A stretch of 64,000 bases of DNA from Lishizhenia tianjinensis (GTDB lineage Bacteria; Bacteroidota; Bacteroidia; Flavobacteriales_D; Crocinitomicaceae): contig CALQIX020000014.1 of assembly GCA_943330745.2 (NCBI GenBank), positions 1 to 64,000 on the forward strand. The letters are read 5' to 3'. Both the position numbers and the translations under genes were made by a program. Numbering within the stretch: position 1 is the stretch's first letter; every line of letters begins with the position of its first letter. Below are positions 24,560-34,190 of the stretch, piece after piece. The notes beneath the pieces were generated by a model. The model did not search any database. It saw only the letters and a list, made by a program, of their open reading frames with translations, and was not told where the DNA came from.

Positions 24560-25768
24560 ATGAACCAAGAAGCATATATTATTGATGGAATTAGAACTCC
24601 TATTGGATCATTTGGCGGAATGCTTTCTCCTTTACGAGCAGATGATTTAGCCGCTTTAGCCATCAAAGCATTAGTCGAAAGGCATCCCAATCTAGATTTA
24701 ACTAAAATTGAAGACGTAATTCTAGGGTGTGCCAACCAAGCCGGAGAGGACAATCGAAACGTAGCACGTATGGCAGGACTCCTTGCCGGACTTCCGGTTG
24801 ATGTGGCTGGTGAAACAGTAAATCGCCTGTGTGCCTCTGGAATGGCGGCAGTTATTAATGCATCTCGGGCAATTAAAGACGGAGCAGGAGATTTATATAT
24901 TGCCGGCGGAGTAGAACACATGACACGTGGTCCTTGGGTGATTTCCAAAACTTCATCCGCCTTCGGAAGAGACGCTCAGATGTATGACTCCTCATTCGGT
25001 TGGAGATTCATCAACCCCAAAATGGAAGCAATTTATGGTGTAGACAGTATGGGGTTGACTGCTGAAAATTTAGTTGATAAATATGGCATAGAGCGCGAAG
25101 CTCAAGATAAATTTGCTTGTTGGTCTCAAGAAAAAACTGCTGCAGCTCAAGCAACTGGTTTTTTTGATGGCGAAATAACACCTATTTCTATTCCTCAAAA
25201 AAAGAAAGACCCAATTCTTTTTTCACACGATGAATTTGCAAGAGCATCCACCACCATGGAAAGTTTAAGTGGATTAAAACCAGCTTTCAAAAAAGACGGA
25301 ACAGTAACAGCAGGAAATGCATCAGGTTTAAATGATGGAGCGGCCGCGTTGTTAATTTCCTCTGAAACGGGAGTGAAAACACATCAACTCAATCCCATAG
25401 CGCGTATTGTAAGTGCAGCGGTTGCAGGAGTTGAGCCTAGAATCATGGGAATTGGACCAGTTATCGCCTCTGAAAAAGCACTTCAACGAGCAAGATTAAC
25501 ATTACACGACATGGATGTGTTAGAGCTCAATGAAGCTTTTGCAGCACAAGTACTTGCTTGCACACGCTCAATGGGCTTATCAGATATTGACCCACGTATA
25601 AATCCAAACGGAGGCGCCATTTCATTAGGGCATCCTCTGGGTATGTCGGGTGCGCGTTTATTGCTAACTGCCGCAAGAGAACTACAAAGAACGGGAAAAC
25701 GCTATGCATTAGTTACCATGTGTATTGGTGTTGGCCAGGGATATGCAACTGTTATTGAACGAGTATAG
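24560..25768 (+). CDS. Thiolase, acetyl-CoA C-acyltransferase (3-oxoadipyl-CoA thiolase-like)
   Basis: This 402-residue thiolase cleaves 3-oxoacyl-CoA with CoA to release acetyl-CoA. The catalytic residues are visible: the acyl-accepting Cys in [12 protein letters not shown] (about residue 92), the motif NEAFAAQ, the His in [16 protein letters not shown] and the second Cys in [11 protein letters not shown]. Length and the [18 protein letters not shown]-like opening resemble 3-oxoadipyl-CoA thiolases (PcaF/PaaJ), but fatty-acid beta-oxidation thiolases are close relatives. No other aromatic-degradation or beta-oxidation gene sits next to it; it is followed by a surface-lipoprotein gene 17 bp downstream. 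Confidence 0.9.
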   Translation: MNQEAYIIDGIRTPIGSFGGMLSPLRADDLAALAIKALVERHPNLDLTKIEDVILGCANQAGEDNRNVARMAGLLAGLPVDVAGETVNRLCASGMAAVINASRAIKDGAGDLYIAGGVEHMTRGPWVISKTSSAFGRDAQMYDSSFGWRFINPKMEAIYGVDSMGLTAENLVDKYGIEREAQDKFACWSQEKTAAAQATGFFDGEITPISIPQKKKDPILFSHDEFARASTTMESLSGLKPAFKKDGTVTAGNASGLNDGAAALLISSETGVKTHQLNPIARIVSAAVAGVEPRIMGIGPVIASEKALQRARLTLHDMDVLELNEAFAAQVLACTRSMGLSDIDPRINPNGGAISLGHPLGMSGARLLLTAARELQRTGKRYALVTMCIGVGQGYATVIERV

Positions 25769-25784
25769 TCTTATTAAGTAGAAA

Positions 25785-27368
25785 GTGAAAAATTATATAT
25801 ACATCTGTATCGTCCTTATACTTATTGCCTCGTGCAAAAAGAAATACACGTCTTGGAATACAGATTGGGCAACACCCATTATTTCCGACACGTTAAAACT
25901 GACCAATTTATTTAATGATTCAACCCTTACTGCATCCAATCAAACAACGATTAACGTTAATTTAACGCGCACACTCTTAGATATTCGCTTATCAGATATA
26001 ATTACCATACCAGACACTACGATAACACAAGTTTTCAGTCCCCTGTTTTCGTTAAACAACGTTCAGCCCGGAACAGCTTTCGTGAACACCATTGAAGAAC
26101 ATAGTTTTGATTTACAAGATGTTCAATTAAAAAAAATGCGGACTTCAGCGGGGAAAATAAAAGTGAAAGTTTTTAACCCCTTAACCACTAAAGCTTTTTT
26201 CACCATTCAATTACCTGGAGCCACCAAAAATGGTGTAGTATTCGAACAAACGTATTTCGTAAATGCAGGTACAATTGCGCAACCTAGCACCGCAGAAGAA
26301 GAACTAGATTTGAGCGGGTATGATATTGATTTAACCGGGGAATCTGGATTAAGCTATAATAAATTACAGTCAAAACTTAGCATTAAAACAGACCCAGACG
26401 GGCCGATTGTTTCGATTAATAGTCAAAATGATTTTACTTTTACAGGACAATTTTCCGGGTTGAAACTAGATTATGCGAAGGGATATTTTGGGAATCAAAT
26501 TATTTCAGATACCGCACTCTTTTCTATTCCTTACTTTAATAATGTAATTGGAGGAATGGTTGATTTACCAACCACCAATGTAACATTTCTTATAGAAAAC
26601 GGGATGAAAGTTTCCTTGAAAGGGATGCTAACACATGCGGAAAATACAAACGTGGTGAACAATACAGTAGCATTAAACTCAACTGAAATTGGCTCTAATT
26701 TTTATGTTTCTCCTGCAACGGGTAGTTGGACAACCTTACAACCAAGCGAACAAAGTATAAACTTTAATTCAACAAATAGTAATATTGAACAATATATTGA
26801 AAACCTAGGAGCAGAGCACAAGGTTGGATACCAACTACAACTGAACCCGTGGGGAAATGTTTCAGGTGGGTCTGACGAAGTGTTTCCAAATAGCCGAATA
26901 AAGGTGAAAGTCAATGTACAAATGCCCTTACAGGTGGGTGCTGATGGTTTAACCCTACGAGACACATTTGATTTTAATTTGAGTCAAGACCCCACTAAAA
27001 TTCATGCTAATTCAGGAATAATAACCGTTCAAGCAACCAATGCATTCCCAATTTCCTGTGAACCCACCCTTTATTTTATGGATGCAAACAATTTTGTTTT
27101 ACATACGGTATTGGGTTCATCTCAAATTGCTTCCAGTGTTTTGGGCTCATACAACCCAACCAGCCAATTAATTGAAAAGAAATCAAGTGTGGAGTTTATT
27201 TTACCAAAGGAATTGATTGCCGATTTAGATAAAATAAAATTTGTTTCCATTGAAGCGCGATTTGATACGCCAAATACAACTGGATCAAATCAACAACAAA
27301 GCATTCCATATGGTGCTTTTCTTGCGGTGAAGATGAACGTTAAACTAAACGGAACCATTATTTACTAA
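25785..27368 (+). CDS. Surface lipoprotein of unknown function
   Basis: The product has 527 residues and starts at a GTG. A lipoprotein signal is clear: a hydrophobic stretch, then LILIASC followed by KKK, so Cys18 would be lipidated. The mature protein is beta-rich and Ser/Thr/Asn-rich, with no family I can name; a middle section (about 130-330) repeats sheet-forming segments such as LDLSGYDIDLTGESG. Its stop overlaps the next gene's ATG by one base, and that gene encodes an outer-membrane barrel, so the two probably form a surface complex. The spacing to the thiolase (17 bp) suggests read-through, although the functions look unrelated. Confidence 0.75.
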   Translation: MKNYIYICIVLILIASCKKKYTSWNTDWATPIISDTLKLTNLFNDSTLTASNQTTINVNLTRTLLDIRLSDIITIPDTTITQVFSPLFSLNNVQPGTAFVNTIEEHSFDLQDVQLKKMRTSAGKIKVKVFNPLTTKAFFTIQLPGATKNGVVFEQTYFVNAGTIAQPSTAEEELDLSGYDIDLTGESGLSYNKLQSKLSIKTDPDGPIVSINSQNDFTFTGQFSGLKLDYAKGYFGNQIISDTALFSIPYFNNVIGGMVDLPTTNVTFLIENGMKVSLKGMLTHAENTNVVNNTVALNSTEIGSNFYVSPATGSWTTLQPSEQSINFNSTNSNIEQYIENLGAEHKVGYQLQLNPWGNVSGGSDEVFPNSRIKVKVNVQMPLQVGADGLTLRDTFDFNLSQDPTKIHANSGIITVQATNAFPISCEPTLYFMDANNFVLHTVLGSSQIASSVLGSYNPTSQLIEKKSSVEFILPKELIADLDKIKFVSIEARFDTPNTTGSNQQQSIPYGAFLAVKMNVKLNGTIIY

Positions 27369-28594
27369 TGAAAAAAATAACGCTAATATTCTTTTTATTA
27401 CACGGTTTACTTAGTAATGCTCAGTCATGGCTTCCTATTCAACAAGATACTTTACTCGAAAAGAGGCATGAATTGATTTTTACCGGAACAGCTGATTACG
27501 CTTCCACCTCATTACATAAATCACTAACACAAAAGTTATTTTATGGAGGAGAAATTACAGATGAAATCAAGGATAAAAGCTTAAAATTACACAAAGGAAT
27601 TAATCAATTTGGTTTAGATTTAAATGCGGAAATTGTATACCGAAATTTTCAAGCAAATTTATTTGGAAAAGCGAAATGGGGTTTTACCGTTAAAGCGGGA
27701 TATTATTCGTTCATCAATGCACGTTATTCAACAGACTTGTTTAAACTTACCTTTTATGGTAATGATAGTTTCATTGGAAACACCGCTTCGATTTCTGGAA
27801 CTCAATTTGCCGCATATGGATATCAAAAAATAGGATTTGGTTGGTTGGATAAAAAATCAAAATCATCCATTTCATTAAATCTCTATAATCTATCCAATTA
27901 CAGCGATGCCCTTATACGGAAGGGAGAAATATTTCAATCGCAAAACATTGACTCTTTATCCATTGCTTTTGATGGTCGAGCAAGTTTCACAAATGGATCT
28001 TCCTATTTTAAAGGATTTGGCGCCGGAATCGATGCAGATATTCGATTTACAGTGCCAACAAAAAACAATAAGGCCCTGTATTATCAATTGTTAGCAAAAA
28101 ATATTGGTTTTACCTCTTTGCGTGAATCAATGACAAGATATAGCGGAGACTCTGTCTTCACCTTCACAGGATTAACGTTTAATCAAGTGTTAAATGGAAG
28201 TTCATTTTTAGATTCTAATTTTTCGGTGTTAGATACATTAGGAATTCAACAATCCCAAACTAAAACAACTGTTTTTTTACCTGGATTTCTGCAATTTTCA
28301 AAATTAGTAGACACTCATTCAAGCAGAAGGCTTCAAGAATTTTATGGAATTCGCTTATTTCTTGCTTCTGCCTATACACCCCTCGTTTTTGCTGGACTAG
28401 ACTACCGAATTCCAATAGGAAAATCGAACGCGTTAAACATGGGTGTAAATTCAAGCTATGGAGGATTTGCTAAGTTTCGCTTTGGTTTATATTCAAGCCT
28501 GCGAATTAAAAACTGGAACCTTGGCTTAGCAAGTGAAAATATTATTGGTAAAACGGGACAATCCATATTAATTAGAATACAATGCGCTTTTTAA
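27368..28594 (+). CDS. Outer-membrane beta-barrel protein (DUF5723-like)
   Basis: The product has 408 residues with a signal peptide (MKKITLIFFLLHGLLSNA, then Q). The mature part alternates short hydrophobic and aromatic strands (GLDLNAEIVYRNFQ, FTVKAGYYSFINARY, YGGFAKFRFGLYSSLRI) and ends in an aromatic residue (IRIQCAF), as outer-membrane barrels do. The overall pattern resembles the DUF5723 barrels of Bacteroidota, which I cannot confirm. It shares a TAATG junction with the upstream lipoprotein, and its end overlaps the start of the next gene by 13 nt, so all three are translationally coupled. Confidence 0.72.
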   Translation: MKKITLIFFLLHGLLSNAQSWLPIQQDTLLEKRHELIFTGTADYASTSLHKSLTQKLFYGGEITDEIKDKSLKLHKGINQFGLDLNAEIVYRNFQANLFGKAKWGFTVKAGYYSFINARYSTDLFKLTFYGNDSFIGNTASISGTQFAAYGYQKIGFGWLDKKSKSSISLNLYNLSNYSDALIRKGEIFQSQNIDSLSIAFDGRASFTNGSSYFKGFGAGIDADIRFTVPTKNNKALYYQLLAKNIGFTSLRESMTRYSGDSVFTFTGLTFNQVLNGSSFLDSNFSVLDTLGIQQSQTKTTVFLPGFLQFSKLVDTHSSRRLQEFYGIRLFLASAYTPLVFAGLDYRIPIGKSNALNMGVNSSYGGFAKFRFGLYSSLRIKNWNLGLASENIIGKTGQSILIRIQCAF

Positions 28595-30042
28595 TTTTTT
28601 TTATCTTTTTAATTAATTGTTCGATATCATTCGGGCAAATTCATTTTTATAAAACCTACTCAGGAAATGGGTATGATAAAGCAGAGGGTATTGCCCAATT
28701 AGAAGACTCATCGTATATTATAACAGGAAGTTCAAGCAGTTGGAGTGGTAACTCAGATGCTTTCTTACTTCATTTGGACAGTTTAGGCAATTATTTGTGG
28801 AGTAGAAATTTTGGAGGACTAGAATCTGATTGCGGAAAAAGGGTTCTATACAATTCAGATTTAGGCTTTTATGTGGCTGGTTACTCGAATTCATATAACT
28901 CAAGCGGAGATTTTGATGCCTATTTACTAAAGACAGATGTTAATGGGAACGACTTGTGGCACAAAACATATGGCAAATCAACATCTTGGGAGCGGATAAA
29001 TGATGCTGTGATGACTCTTGATTCCGGAATAATTATGGTTGGTGAAACAGTAAATATGTCCAATGACAATTCTGATATTTACATTATAAGAACCACAAAG
29101 GATGGGGATACTCTTTGGACAAAGAATATTGGTGGGATGGGAAAAGACTATGCTAATTCAATTATAAAACTTGGAAATAACTATTTAGTAGGTGGGCAGT
29201 ATTTTATACCTGACTCAAACATGGTTAAAGGTTTTGTAATAGAACTAAATGATCAAGGGAGTGTTTTGAGTTTTGATACAATTTCAGATAAAACAGGAAA
29301 TTATTATGTTACAGACTTATCCCTTGGGGTTGGAAAATATTATGTCATCGGTTACAGAGAATATGCAGGAAATAATAACGATTATTACGGGGTATACGAT
29401 TTAAGTGGTAATTTAATAAATCATTACACGTTCGTTTATTCGGGATACACTACGATATTGAGCCAAGGTGCTTACATTCCTGCTAACGACAGGGTGGCAA
29501 TAGGTTATCAAACAATAAACCCCGGAACGAATCAGGATGCCTTTGATTTATCAATAGCCTATTATTATCCACAAAATTTATTTTACATCGCACCTATTTG
29601 GTCTGCTGCCATATCGAATTTTGGGCTTGATCAATTAAACGATTTAATTCCGACAAGTGACGGTGCATTTATTACAGTTGGTTTTAACTCAATAGTAGAC
29701 GATGGAATTGTTCAGCCAAATGGTGGAAGTAATATTTTTGTGGCAAAAGTAGGGCCCGATAATGTATTTCCAAATGCGTTCGGAACAATTTTAAACCAAC
29801 TTGTTATTACTCCAGAAATTACTTCTGAAAAAATTCATGTCTACCCAAATCCTATTTCTGATGTGTTGCACATTGAAATCAACCAACAGGAAAACAAAAC
29901 TATTAAACTCATCAATCACCTTGGGCAAATCGTGTTACAAGAAACCGGCATAGGAACCATACAACTGAATACATCCTGCCTAGCTGAAGGAGTGTATTTG
30001 TTAAGTGTTGAAGGTTTTGTCTACAAACTAATTAAGCGCTAA
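28582..30042 (+). CDS. Secreted repeat protein with T9SS type A sorting domain
   Basis: The product has 486 residues. A signal peptide (MRFLIFFIFLINCSISFG, then Q) is followed by ~350 residues of repeated beta-propeller-like units: Y-x-I-T-G-S-S, D-A-x-L-L-x-x-D-x-x-G, then L-W-x-x-x-x-G (SDAFLLHLDSLGNYLWSRNF and FDAYLLKTDVNGNDLWHKTY are two copies). The last ~75 residues are a T9SS type A sorting domain (HVYPNPISDVLHIEI, then LAEGVYLLSV, ending KLIKR). It would be exported across the outer membrane by the T9SS and could be displayed with the lipoprotein and barrel encoded upstream. Confidence 0.87.
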   Translation: MRFLIFFIFLINCSISFGQIHFYKTYSGNGYDKAEGIAQLEDSSYIITGSSSSWSGNSDAFLLHLDSLGNYLWSRNFGGLESDCGKRVLYNSDLGFYVAGYSNSYNSSGDFDAYLLKTDVNGNDLWHKTYGKSTSWERINDAVMTLDSGIIMVGETVNMSNDNSDIYIIRTTKDGDTLWTKNIGGMGKDYANSIIKLGNNYLVGGQYFIPDSNMVKGFVIELNDQGSVLSFDTISDKTGNYYVTDLSLGVGKYYVIGYREYAGNNNDYYGVYDLSGNLINHYTFVYSGYTTILSQGAYIPANDRVAIGYQTINPGTNQDAFDLSIAYYYPQNLFYIAPIWSAAISNFGLDQLNDLIPTSDGAFITVGFNSIVDDGIVQPNGGSNIFVAKVGPDNVFPNAFGTILNQLVITPEITSEKIHVYPNPISDVLHIEINQQENKTIKLINHLGQIVLQETGIGTIQLNTSCLAEGVYLLSVEGFVYKLIKR

Positions 30043-30126
30043 GTACTTGTTAATTGTTGTTGATTTCTTTCACTTAAATTTTAATAACTGCTCTTTTCCC
30101 AAGGCAATTAAACGTTCTATATTCGT

Positions 30127-30134
30127 TACCTTTG
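30127..30134 (+). promoter_or_regulatory. -7 box TAccTTTG for purH
   Basis: A perfect TAnnTTTG box lies 17 nt before the purH ATG at 30152, leaving a leader of about 10-12 nt. No purine riboswitch fits in that space. Confidence 0.6.
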
Positions 30135-30151
30135 CTCCCTAATTTCAGGGG

Positions 30152-31681
30152 ATGCAGACAAATAAAAAAATTCAATCCGCTTTAGTTTCTGTTTATAACA
30201 AAAACGGACTTGAGCCGATTGTTCGTGAATTACACAAACAGGGTGTTATTTTTTATTCAACAGGAGGAACGGAAGCTTTTTTAAAAGAATTGAACATTCC
30301 GGTTATTGCCGTTGAAGATATAACTTCTTACCCTTCTATTTTAGGAGGAAGAGTAAAAACATTGCACCCGAAAGTCTTTGGTGGAATATTAAATCGACGA
30401 GATGTAGAATCTGACCAACAACAAATTGCTGAATATGAAATCCCAGAAATTGACCTTGTTATCGTTGATTTATATCCATTTGAAGAAACTGTTGCCGCGG
30501 GAGGAACACAAGAAGAAATCATTGAAAAAATAGATATTGGTGGAATCTCTCTCATTCGGGCAGCCGCTAAAAATTACCAAGATGTTATTATTATTCCTGC
30601 TATGGCGTATTACGCTGAATTTTTAGACATAATCTCAACACAACAAGGGGAAACAACATTAGAACAACGTAAAACATTCGCAAGAGAAGCTTTTCATACC
30701 TCTTCGCATTACGACACACAAATATTCTCTTATTTTAATCAAGGAGAGCGGCCTTATTTAAAAGTAAGCGAGTTCAACTCTTCTGTTTTAAGATACGGGG
30801 AAAACCCCCATCAAAGAGGATTTTATCATGGGGATCTAAACTCCGTTTTTGATAAACTGAATGGAAAAGATTTGTCATATAACAATTTGTTAGATGTTGA
30901 TGCAGCGGTTAATTTAATGCATGAATTCAAATATGAAGACCCAACTTTTGCTATATTAAAACATAACAACGCTTGTGGTTTAGCAACAAGAAAAACGCTT
31001 TCTTTAGCATATCAAGATGCATTAGCAGGAGACCCTGTTAGTGCTTTTGGAGGGGTACTAATTGCTAACACTTCTATGGACAATCAAACGGCTCTAGCAA
31101 TGAACGATTTATTTTTTGAAGTAATCATTGCACCATCCTACTCCGCAGATGCATTGGAAACTTTAATAAGTAAAAAAAACAGAATCATTCTTCAACAAAA
31201 ATCTTTTGAATGGCCTAAAACCACCTTACGTTCTGCATTGAATGGTGTTTTAGAAGAAGACAGAAATGATAAAATGGAAACCGCTTCAGATTTAACAACA
31301 CAAACAAACTTATCTCCTTCCGAACAGGAAATCGAAGATTTATTATTTGCCAATAAATTAGTCAAACACACAAAATCTAACACTATTGTTTTAGCAAAAA
31401 ACAAACAATTATTAGCAAGCGGAACAGGTCAAACATCTCGTGTTGATGCCTTAAAACAAGCAATTCACAAAGCAAAATCTTTTCAGTTCGATTTAAGCGG
31501 TGCTGTTATGGCCTCCGACGCATTTTTTCCTTTTCCTGATTGCGTAGAAATAGCACACAACGAAGGAATTAACACCGTTATTCAACCGGGAGGATCTATA
31601 AAAGACCAACTTTCCATTGATTATTGCAATTCTGTTGAAATGAAAATGGTTTTTACGGGAACACGTCATTTTAAACACTAA
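30152..31681 (+). CDS. purH: Bifunctional AICAR formyltransferase / IMP cyclohydrolase
   Basis: This 509-residue enzyme catalyses the last two steps of IMP synthesis: formylation of AICAR with 10-formyl-THF, then ring closure. The N-terminal cyclohydrolase domain (1 to ~195) has the opening IQSALVSVYNKNGLEPIV, the STGGTEAFL loop and LGGRVKTLHPKVFGGILN. The transformylase domain has RYGENPHQRG, the catalytic Lys-His in LKHNNACGLA, DPVSAFGGV and the terminal QPGGSIKD. Domain lengths match the family. It is the first gene of the run that continues with the mreB cluster, the usual Bacteroidota arrangement, though an 81-bp gap separates it from mreB. Confidence 0.97.
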   Translation: MQTNKKIQSALVSVYNKNGLEPIVRELHKQGVIFYSTGGTEAFLKELNIPVIAVEDITSYPSILGGRVKTLHPKVFGGILNRRDVESDQQQIAEYEIPEIDLVIVDLYPFEETVAAGGTQEEIIEKIDIGGISLIRAAAKNYQDVIIIPAMAYYAEFLDIISTQQGETTLEQRKTFAREAFHTSSHYDTQIFSYFNQGERPYLKVSEFNSSVLRYGENPHQRGFYHGDLNSVFDKLNGKDLSYNNLLDVDAAVNLMHEFKYEDPTFAILKHNNACGLATRKTLSLAYQDALAGDPVSAFGGVLIANTSMDNQTALAMNDLFFEVIIAPSYSADALETLISKKNRIILQQKSFEWPKTTLRSALNGVLEEDRNDKMETASDLTTQTNLSPSEQEIEDLLFANKLVKHTKSNTIVLAKNKQLLASGTGQTSRVDALKQAIHKAKSFQFDLSGAVMASDAFFPFPDCVEIAHNEGINTVIQPGGSIKDQLSIDYCNSVEMKMVFTGTRHFKH

Positions 31682-31762
31682 CTTTACTAATAATAAAAAA
31701 ACTGAAACTTTTTTTTTGTTTTCTAGTACATACGTCCTATAATAATACCAAATAGATAGAAA

Positions 31763-32788
31763 ATGGGTTTGTTTAACTTCTTCACGCAAGAGATTGCCAT
31801 CGACCTTGGAACCGCCAATACACTGATTATCTGGAATGATAAAGTTGTTGTTGATGAGCCTTCCATTGTTGCTAAAGACATTCAAACAGGGAAAATTGTG
31901 GCCATCGGTAAAAAGGCCCAGCAGATGCATGGAAAGACCCACCGTCTAATAGAAACTGTAAGACCATTGAAAGATGGGGTAATTGCTGATTTCCAAAGTG
32001 CTGAACAAATGATTCGTGGAATGATTAAAATGATTAATCCAGGAAGACGCCTGTTTAATCCATCCTTACGCATGGTAATTTGTATTCCATCTGGAATTAC
32101 AGAGGTGGAAAAAAGAGCCGTAAGAGATTCCGCCGAACACGCAGGAGCTAAAGAGGTTTACTTGATTCATGAACCAATGGCTGCGGCTATTGGAATTGGA
32201 ATTGATGTCGAAGAACCTATGGGGAATATGATAATAGATATTGGTGGAGGAACATCTGAAATTGCAGTAATTGCCCTTGGCGGTATAGTGTGCGACAAGT
32301 CCATTCGTATTGCTGGTGATGATTTTACTAATGACATTGAAGAATATATGCGCCGTCAGCACAACATGTTGGTTGGAGAAAGAACTGCTGAACAAATAAA
32401 AATTGAAGTCGGTGCTGCCATTCCCGAATTAGATAATCCACCTGAAGATTATGCTGTGCGCGGGAGAGATTTAGTTACAGGAATTCCGAAAGAAATTGTC
32501 GTTACTTATTCAGAAATTTCCTATGCCTTAGATAAAACGATTGCTAAAATTGAAGAGGCGATATTAAGCGCATTAGAGTTAACTCCTCCGGAACTTTCTG
32601 CTGACATATATAAAACAGGAATCTATTTAGCTGGTGGAGGATCAATGTTGCGCGGATTAGATAAACGGATTTCAGCGAAAACAAAACTTCCTGTTTGGAT
32701 AGCAGAAGACCCATTGCGTGCCGTGGCCCGTGGAACAAGTATCGCATTAAAAAATATTAACAAATATCAGTTCTTAATACGCGATTGA
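31763..32788 (+). CDS. mreB: Rod shape-determining actin homologue MreB
   Basis: This 341-residue ATPase assembles into membrane-bound filaments that organise the peptidoglycan elongation complex. Actin-fold motifs are visible: phosphate-1 IAIDLGTANTLI (residues ~11-22), phosphate-2 MIIDIGGGTSEIAVI (~157-171), adenosine motif YLAGGGSMLRGLDKRI (near 290) and the conserved HEPMAAAIGIG. The N-terminal MGLFNFFTQE could provide the membrane-anchoring helix. mreC, mreD, PBP2, rodA and PBP1A follow in the same direction. Confidence 0.97.
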   Translation: MGLFNFFTQEIAIDLGTANTLIIWNDKVVVDEPSIVAKDIQTGKIVAIGKKAQQMHGKTHRLIETVRPLKDGVIADFQSAEQMIRGMIKMINPGRRLFNPSLRMVICIPSGITEVEKRAVRDSAEHAGAKEVYLIHEPMAAAIGIGIDVEEPMGNMIIDIGGGTSEIAVIALGGIVCDKSIRIAGDDFTNDIEEYMRRQHNMLVGERTAEQIKIEVGAAIPELDNPPEDYAVRGRDLVTGIPKEIVVTYSEISYALDKTIAKIEEAILSALELTPPELSADIYKTGIYLAGGGSMLRGLDKRISAKTKLPVWIAEDPLRAVARGTSIALKNINKYQFLIRD

Positions 32789-32824
32789 TTTAAAGATAAA
32801 CGCGGTGAATTGAATTTCGTTTTT

Positions 32825-32832
32825 TAACTTTG
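32825..32832 (+). promoter_or_regulatory. Internal -7 box TAacTTTG before mreC
   Basis: A perfect TAnnTTTG box ends 3 nt before the mreC ATG at 32836. It would give a leaderless mreC transcript separate from mreB. An in-frame TTG at 32830 overlaps the box and is unlikely to be the start. Confidence 0.5.
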
Positions 32833-32835
32833 CTT

Positions 32836-33675
32836 ATGCGAAATTTAGTCGCGTTTTTTCAGCGCTTTAAAATCTTTTTATATTTTTCATTGTTACAAGT
32901 CATTTCTTTGAGCTTGTATTTTAGCTATATCGCCTATCCGAAGGGACAGTTTTTAACATCATCATGGGCGGTAACCGGAACAATGCTTTCTTGGCAAAAT
33001 GATTTCACGAAGTTCATTCACTTAGACGAAACCAACGAAGCTCTTCAGCAGGAAAATGTACGGTTAAGAAAATTACAACTGACAAATTTCGTTAAGATTT
33101 CAACCGATCTTATTAAAATTAAAGACACAGTCTACAAACAACAGTACGAATATATTCCTGGAAGTATTATTAATTCGTCCGTTACGCGTAAAAATAATTA
33201 TTTCACCTTAAACATTGGTACCACTCAAGGCATTGAAATTGGGATGGGTGTTTTTTCAGACAAGGGAATTGTTGGTGTTATACACATGACAAGTAAAAAC
33301 TTTTCCCTCGTAAAAACAATCCTAACAGAAAACAGCAATGTAGATGTTTTAATTTATCCAAGTGGACTAACTGGATTATTAAAGTGGAATGGAAAAGATC
33401 CTATGCATGGGTCTGTTTTAGGAATATCCCAAGACATAAAACTTGCCAAGAATTCCACCGTTGTTACTCGTGGTGGTTCTGGTATTTTCCCAAAGGGTAT
33501 TCCAATTGGAAAAGTAGAAAAATTAATGCCTGTTGAAGGAAAACCAGTTTGGGATGTCGTTATAAAATTTTCAGAAGACTATCGCTCCTTGCAACATGTT
33601 TATGTTGTGAAAAACTTATTCATGGATGAACAAAAAAAATTAGAAAACGCAATTCCTAAAGAAGTAAAAAAATAA
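32836..33675 (+). CDS. mreC: Rod shape-determining protein MreC
   Basis: This 279-residue bitopic protein links MreB to periplasmic peptidoglycan synthases. One N-terminal membrane segment (about residues 12-32) is followed by a coiled coil (HLDETNEALQQENVRLRKLQ) and two beta-barrel lobes. These carry the conserved GSIINSSVTRKNNYFTLNIG, GIEIGMGVFSDKGIVGVIH and VVTRGGSGIFPKGIPIGKV. The ATG at 32836 (MRNLVAFFQRF) is chosen over the upstream TTG. Its TAA overlaps the mreD ATG by one base, so the pair is translationally coupled. Confidence 0.95.
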   Translation: MRNLVAFFQRFKIFLYFSLLQVISLSLYFSYIAYPKGQFLTSSWAVTGTMLSWQNDFTKFIHLDETNEALQQENVRLRKLQLTNFVKISTDLIKIKDTVYKQQYEYIPGSIINSSVTRKNNYFTLNIGTTQGIEIGMGVFSDKGIVGVIHMTSKNFSLVKTILTENSNVDVLIYPSGLTGLLKWNGKDPMHGSVLGISQDIKLAKNSTVVTRGGSGIFPKGIPIGKVEKLMPVEGKPVWDVVIKFSEDYRSLQHVYVVKNLFMDEQKKLENAIPKEVKK

Positions 33676-34190
33676 TGGATATTATCGTAAAACCTTTAAT
33701 TCAATTTTTTGGACTTTTGCTCTTACAAGTATTTATTTTAAATACTATTGAGCCCGGAATGGGAATTTATTTAATGGCGTATCCTTTATTAATAGCCATT
33801 TTACCCTTTAGCTACAAAGTGGTTACGGTACTAAGTATTTCCTTTTTAATGGGGTTTATGGTTGATCTTTTTTCAAACACCTTTGGGTTACACGCTTCAG
33901 CTGCTGTTACCATGGGAATGGCCCGGCCTTTATTGTATAAATATTTCGCGCCTCGTGATGGATATGATATATTGAGACAACCAAACGTGCTAGACATGGG
34001 GCTTCGCTGGCATATTTTAACTTTTGGGTCTTTATTGTTTATACACCATATTTGGTTTTTTCTTTTAGAGTCTTTCCGTTTCGATAATATAGCATCCGCA
34101 TTAATTAAAACACTGTTAAGTGGGTCATTAAGTTTAATTATCTGTTTGATAATTCAATATTTGTTCTTTAAAAAGGAAAAATCAAGATGA
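33675..34190 (+). CDS. mreD: Rod shape-determining membrane protein MreD
   Basis: This 171-residue hydrophobic protein has five membrane segments; MreD anchors the elongation complex with MreC. Sequence conservation is low in this family, but MDIIVKPLIQFFGLLLLQVF, the GFMVDLFSNTFGLHASAA loop (the D-x-F-x-x-x-G-L-H pattern typical of Bacteroidota MreD) and the position between mreC and PBP2 identify it. It overlaps PBP2 by 4 nt (ATGA). Confidence 0.92.
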   Translation: MDIIVKPLIQFFGLLLLQVFILNTIEPGMGIYLMAYPLLIAILPFSYKVVTVLSISFLMGFMVDLFSNTFGLHASAAVTMGMARPLLYKYFAPRDGYDILRQPNVLDMGLRWHILTFGSLLFIHHIWFFLLESFRFDNIASALIKTLLSGSLSLIICLIIQYLFFKKEKSR

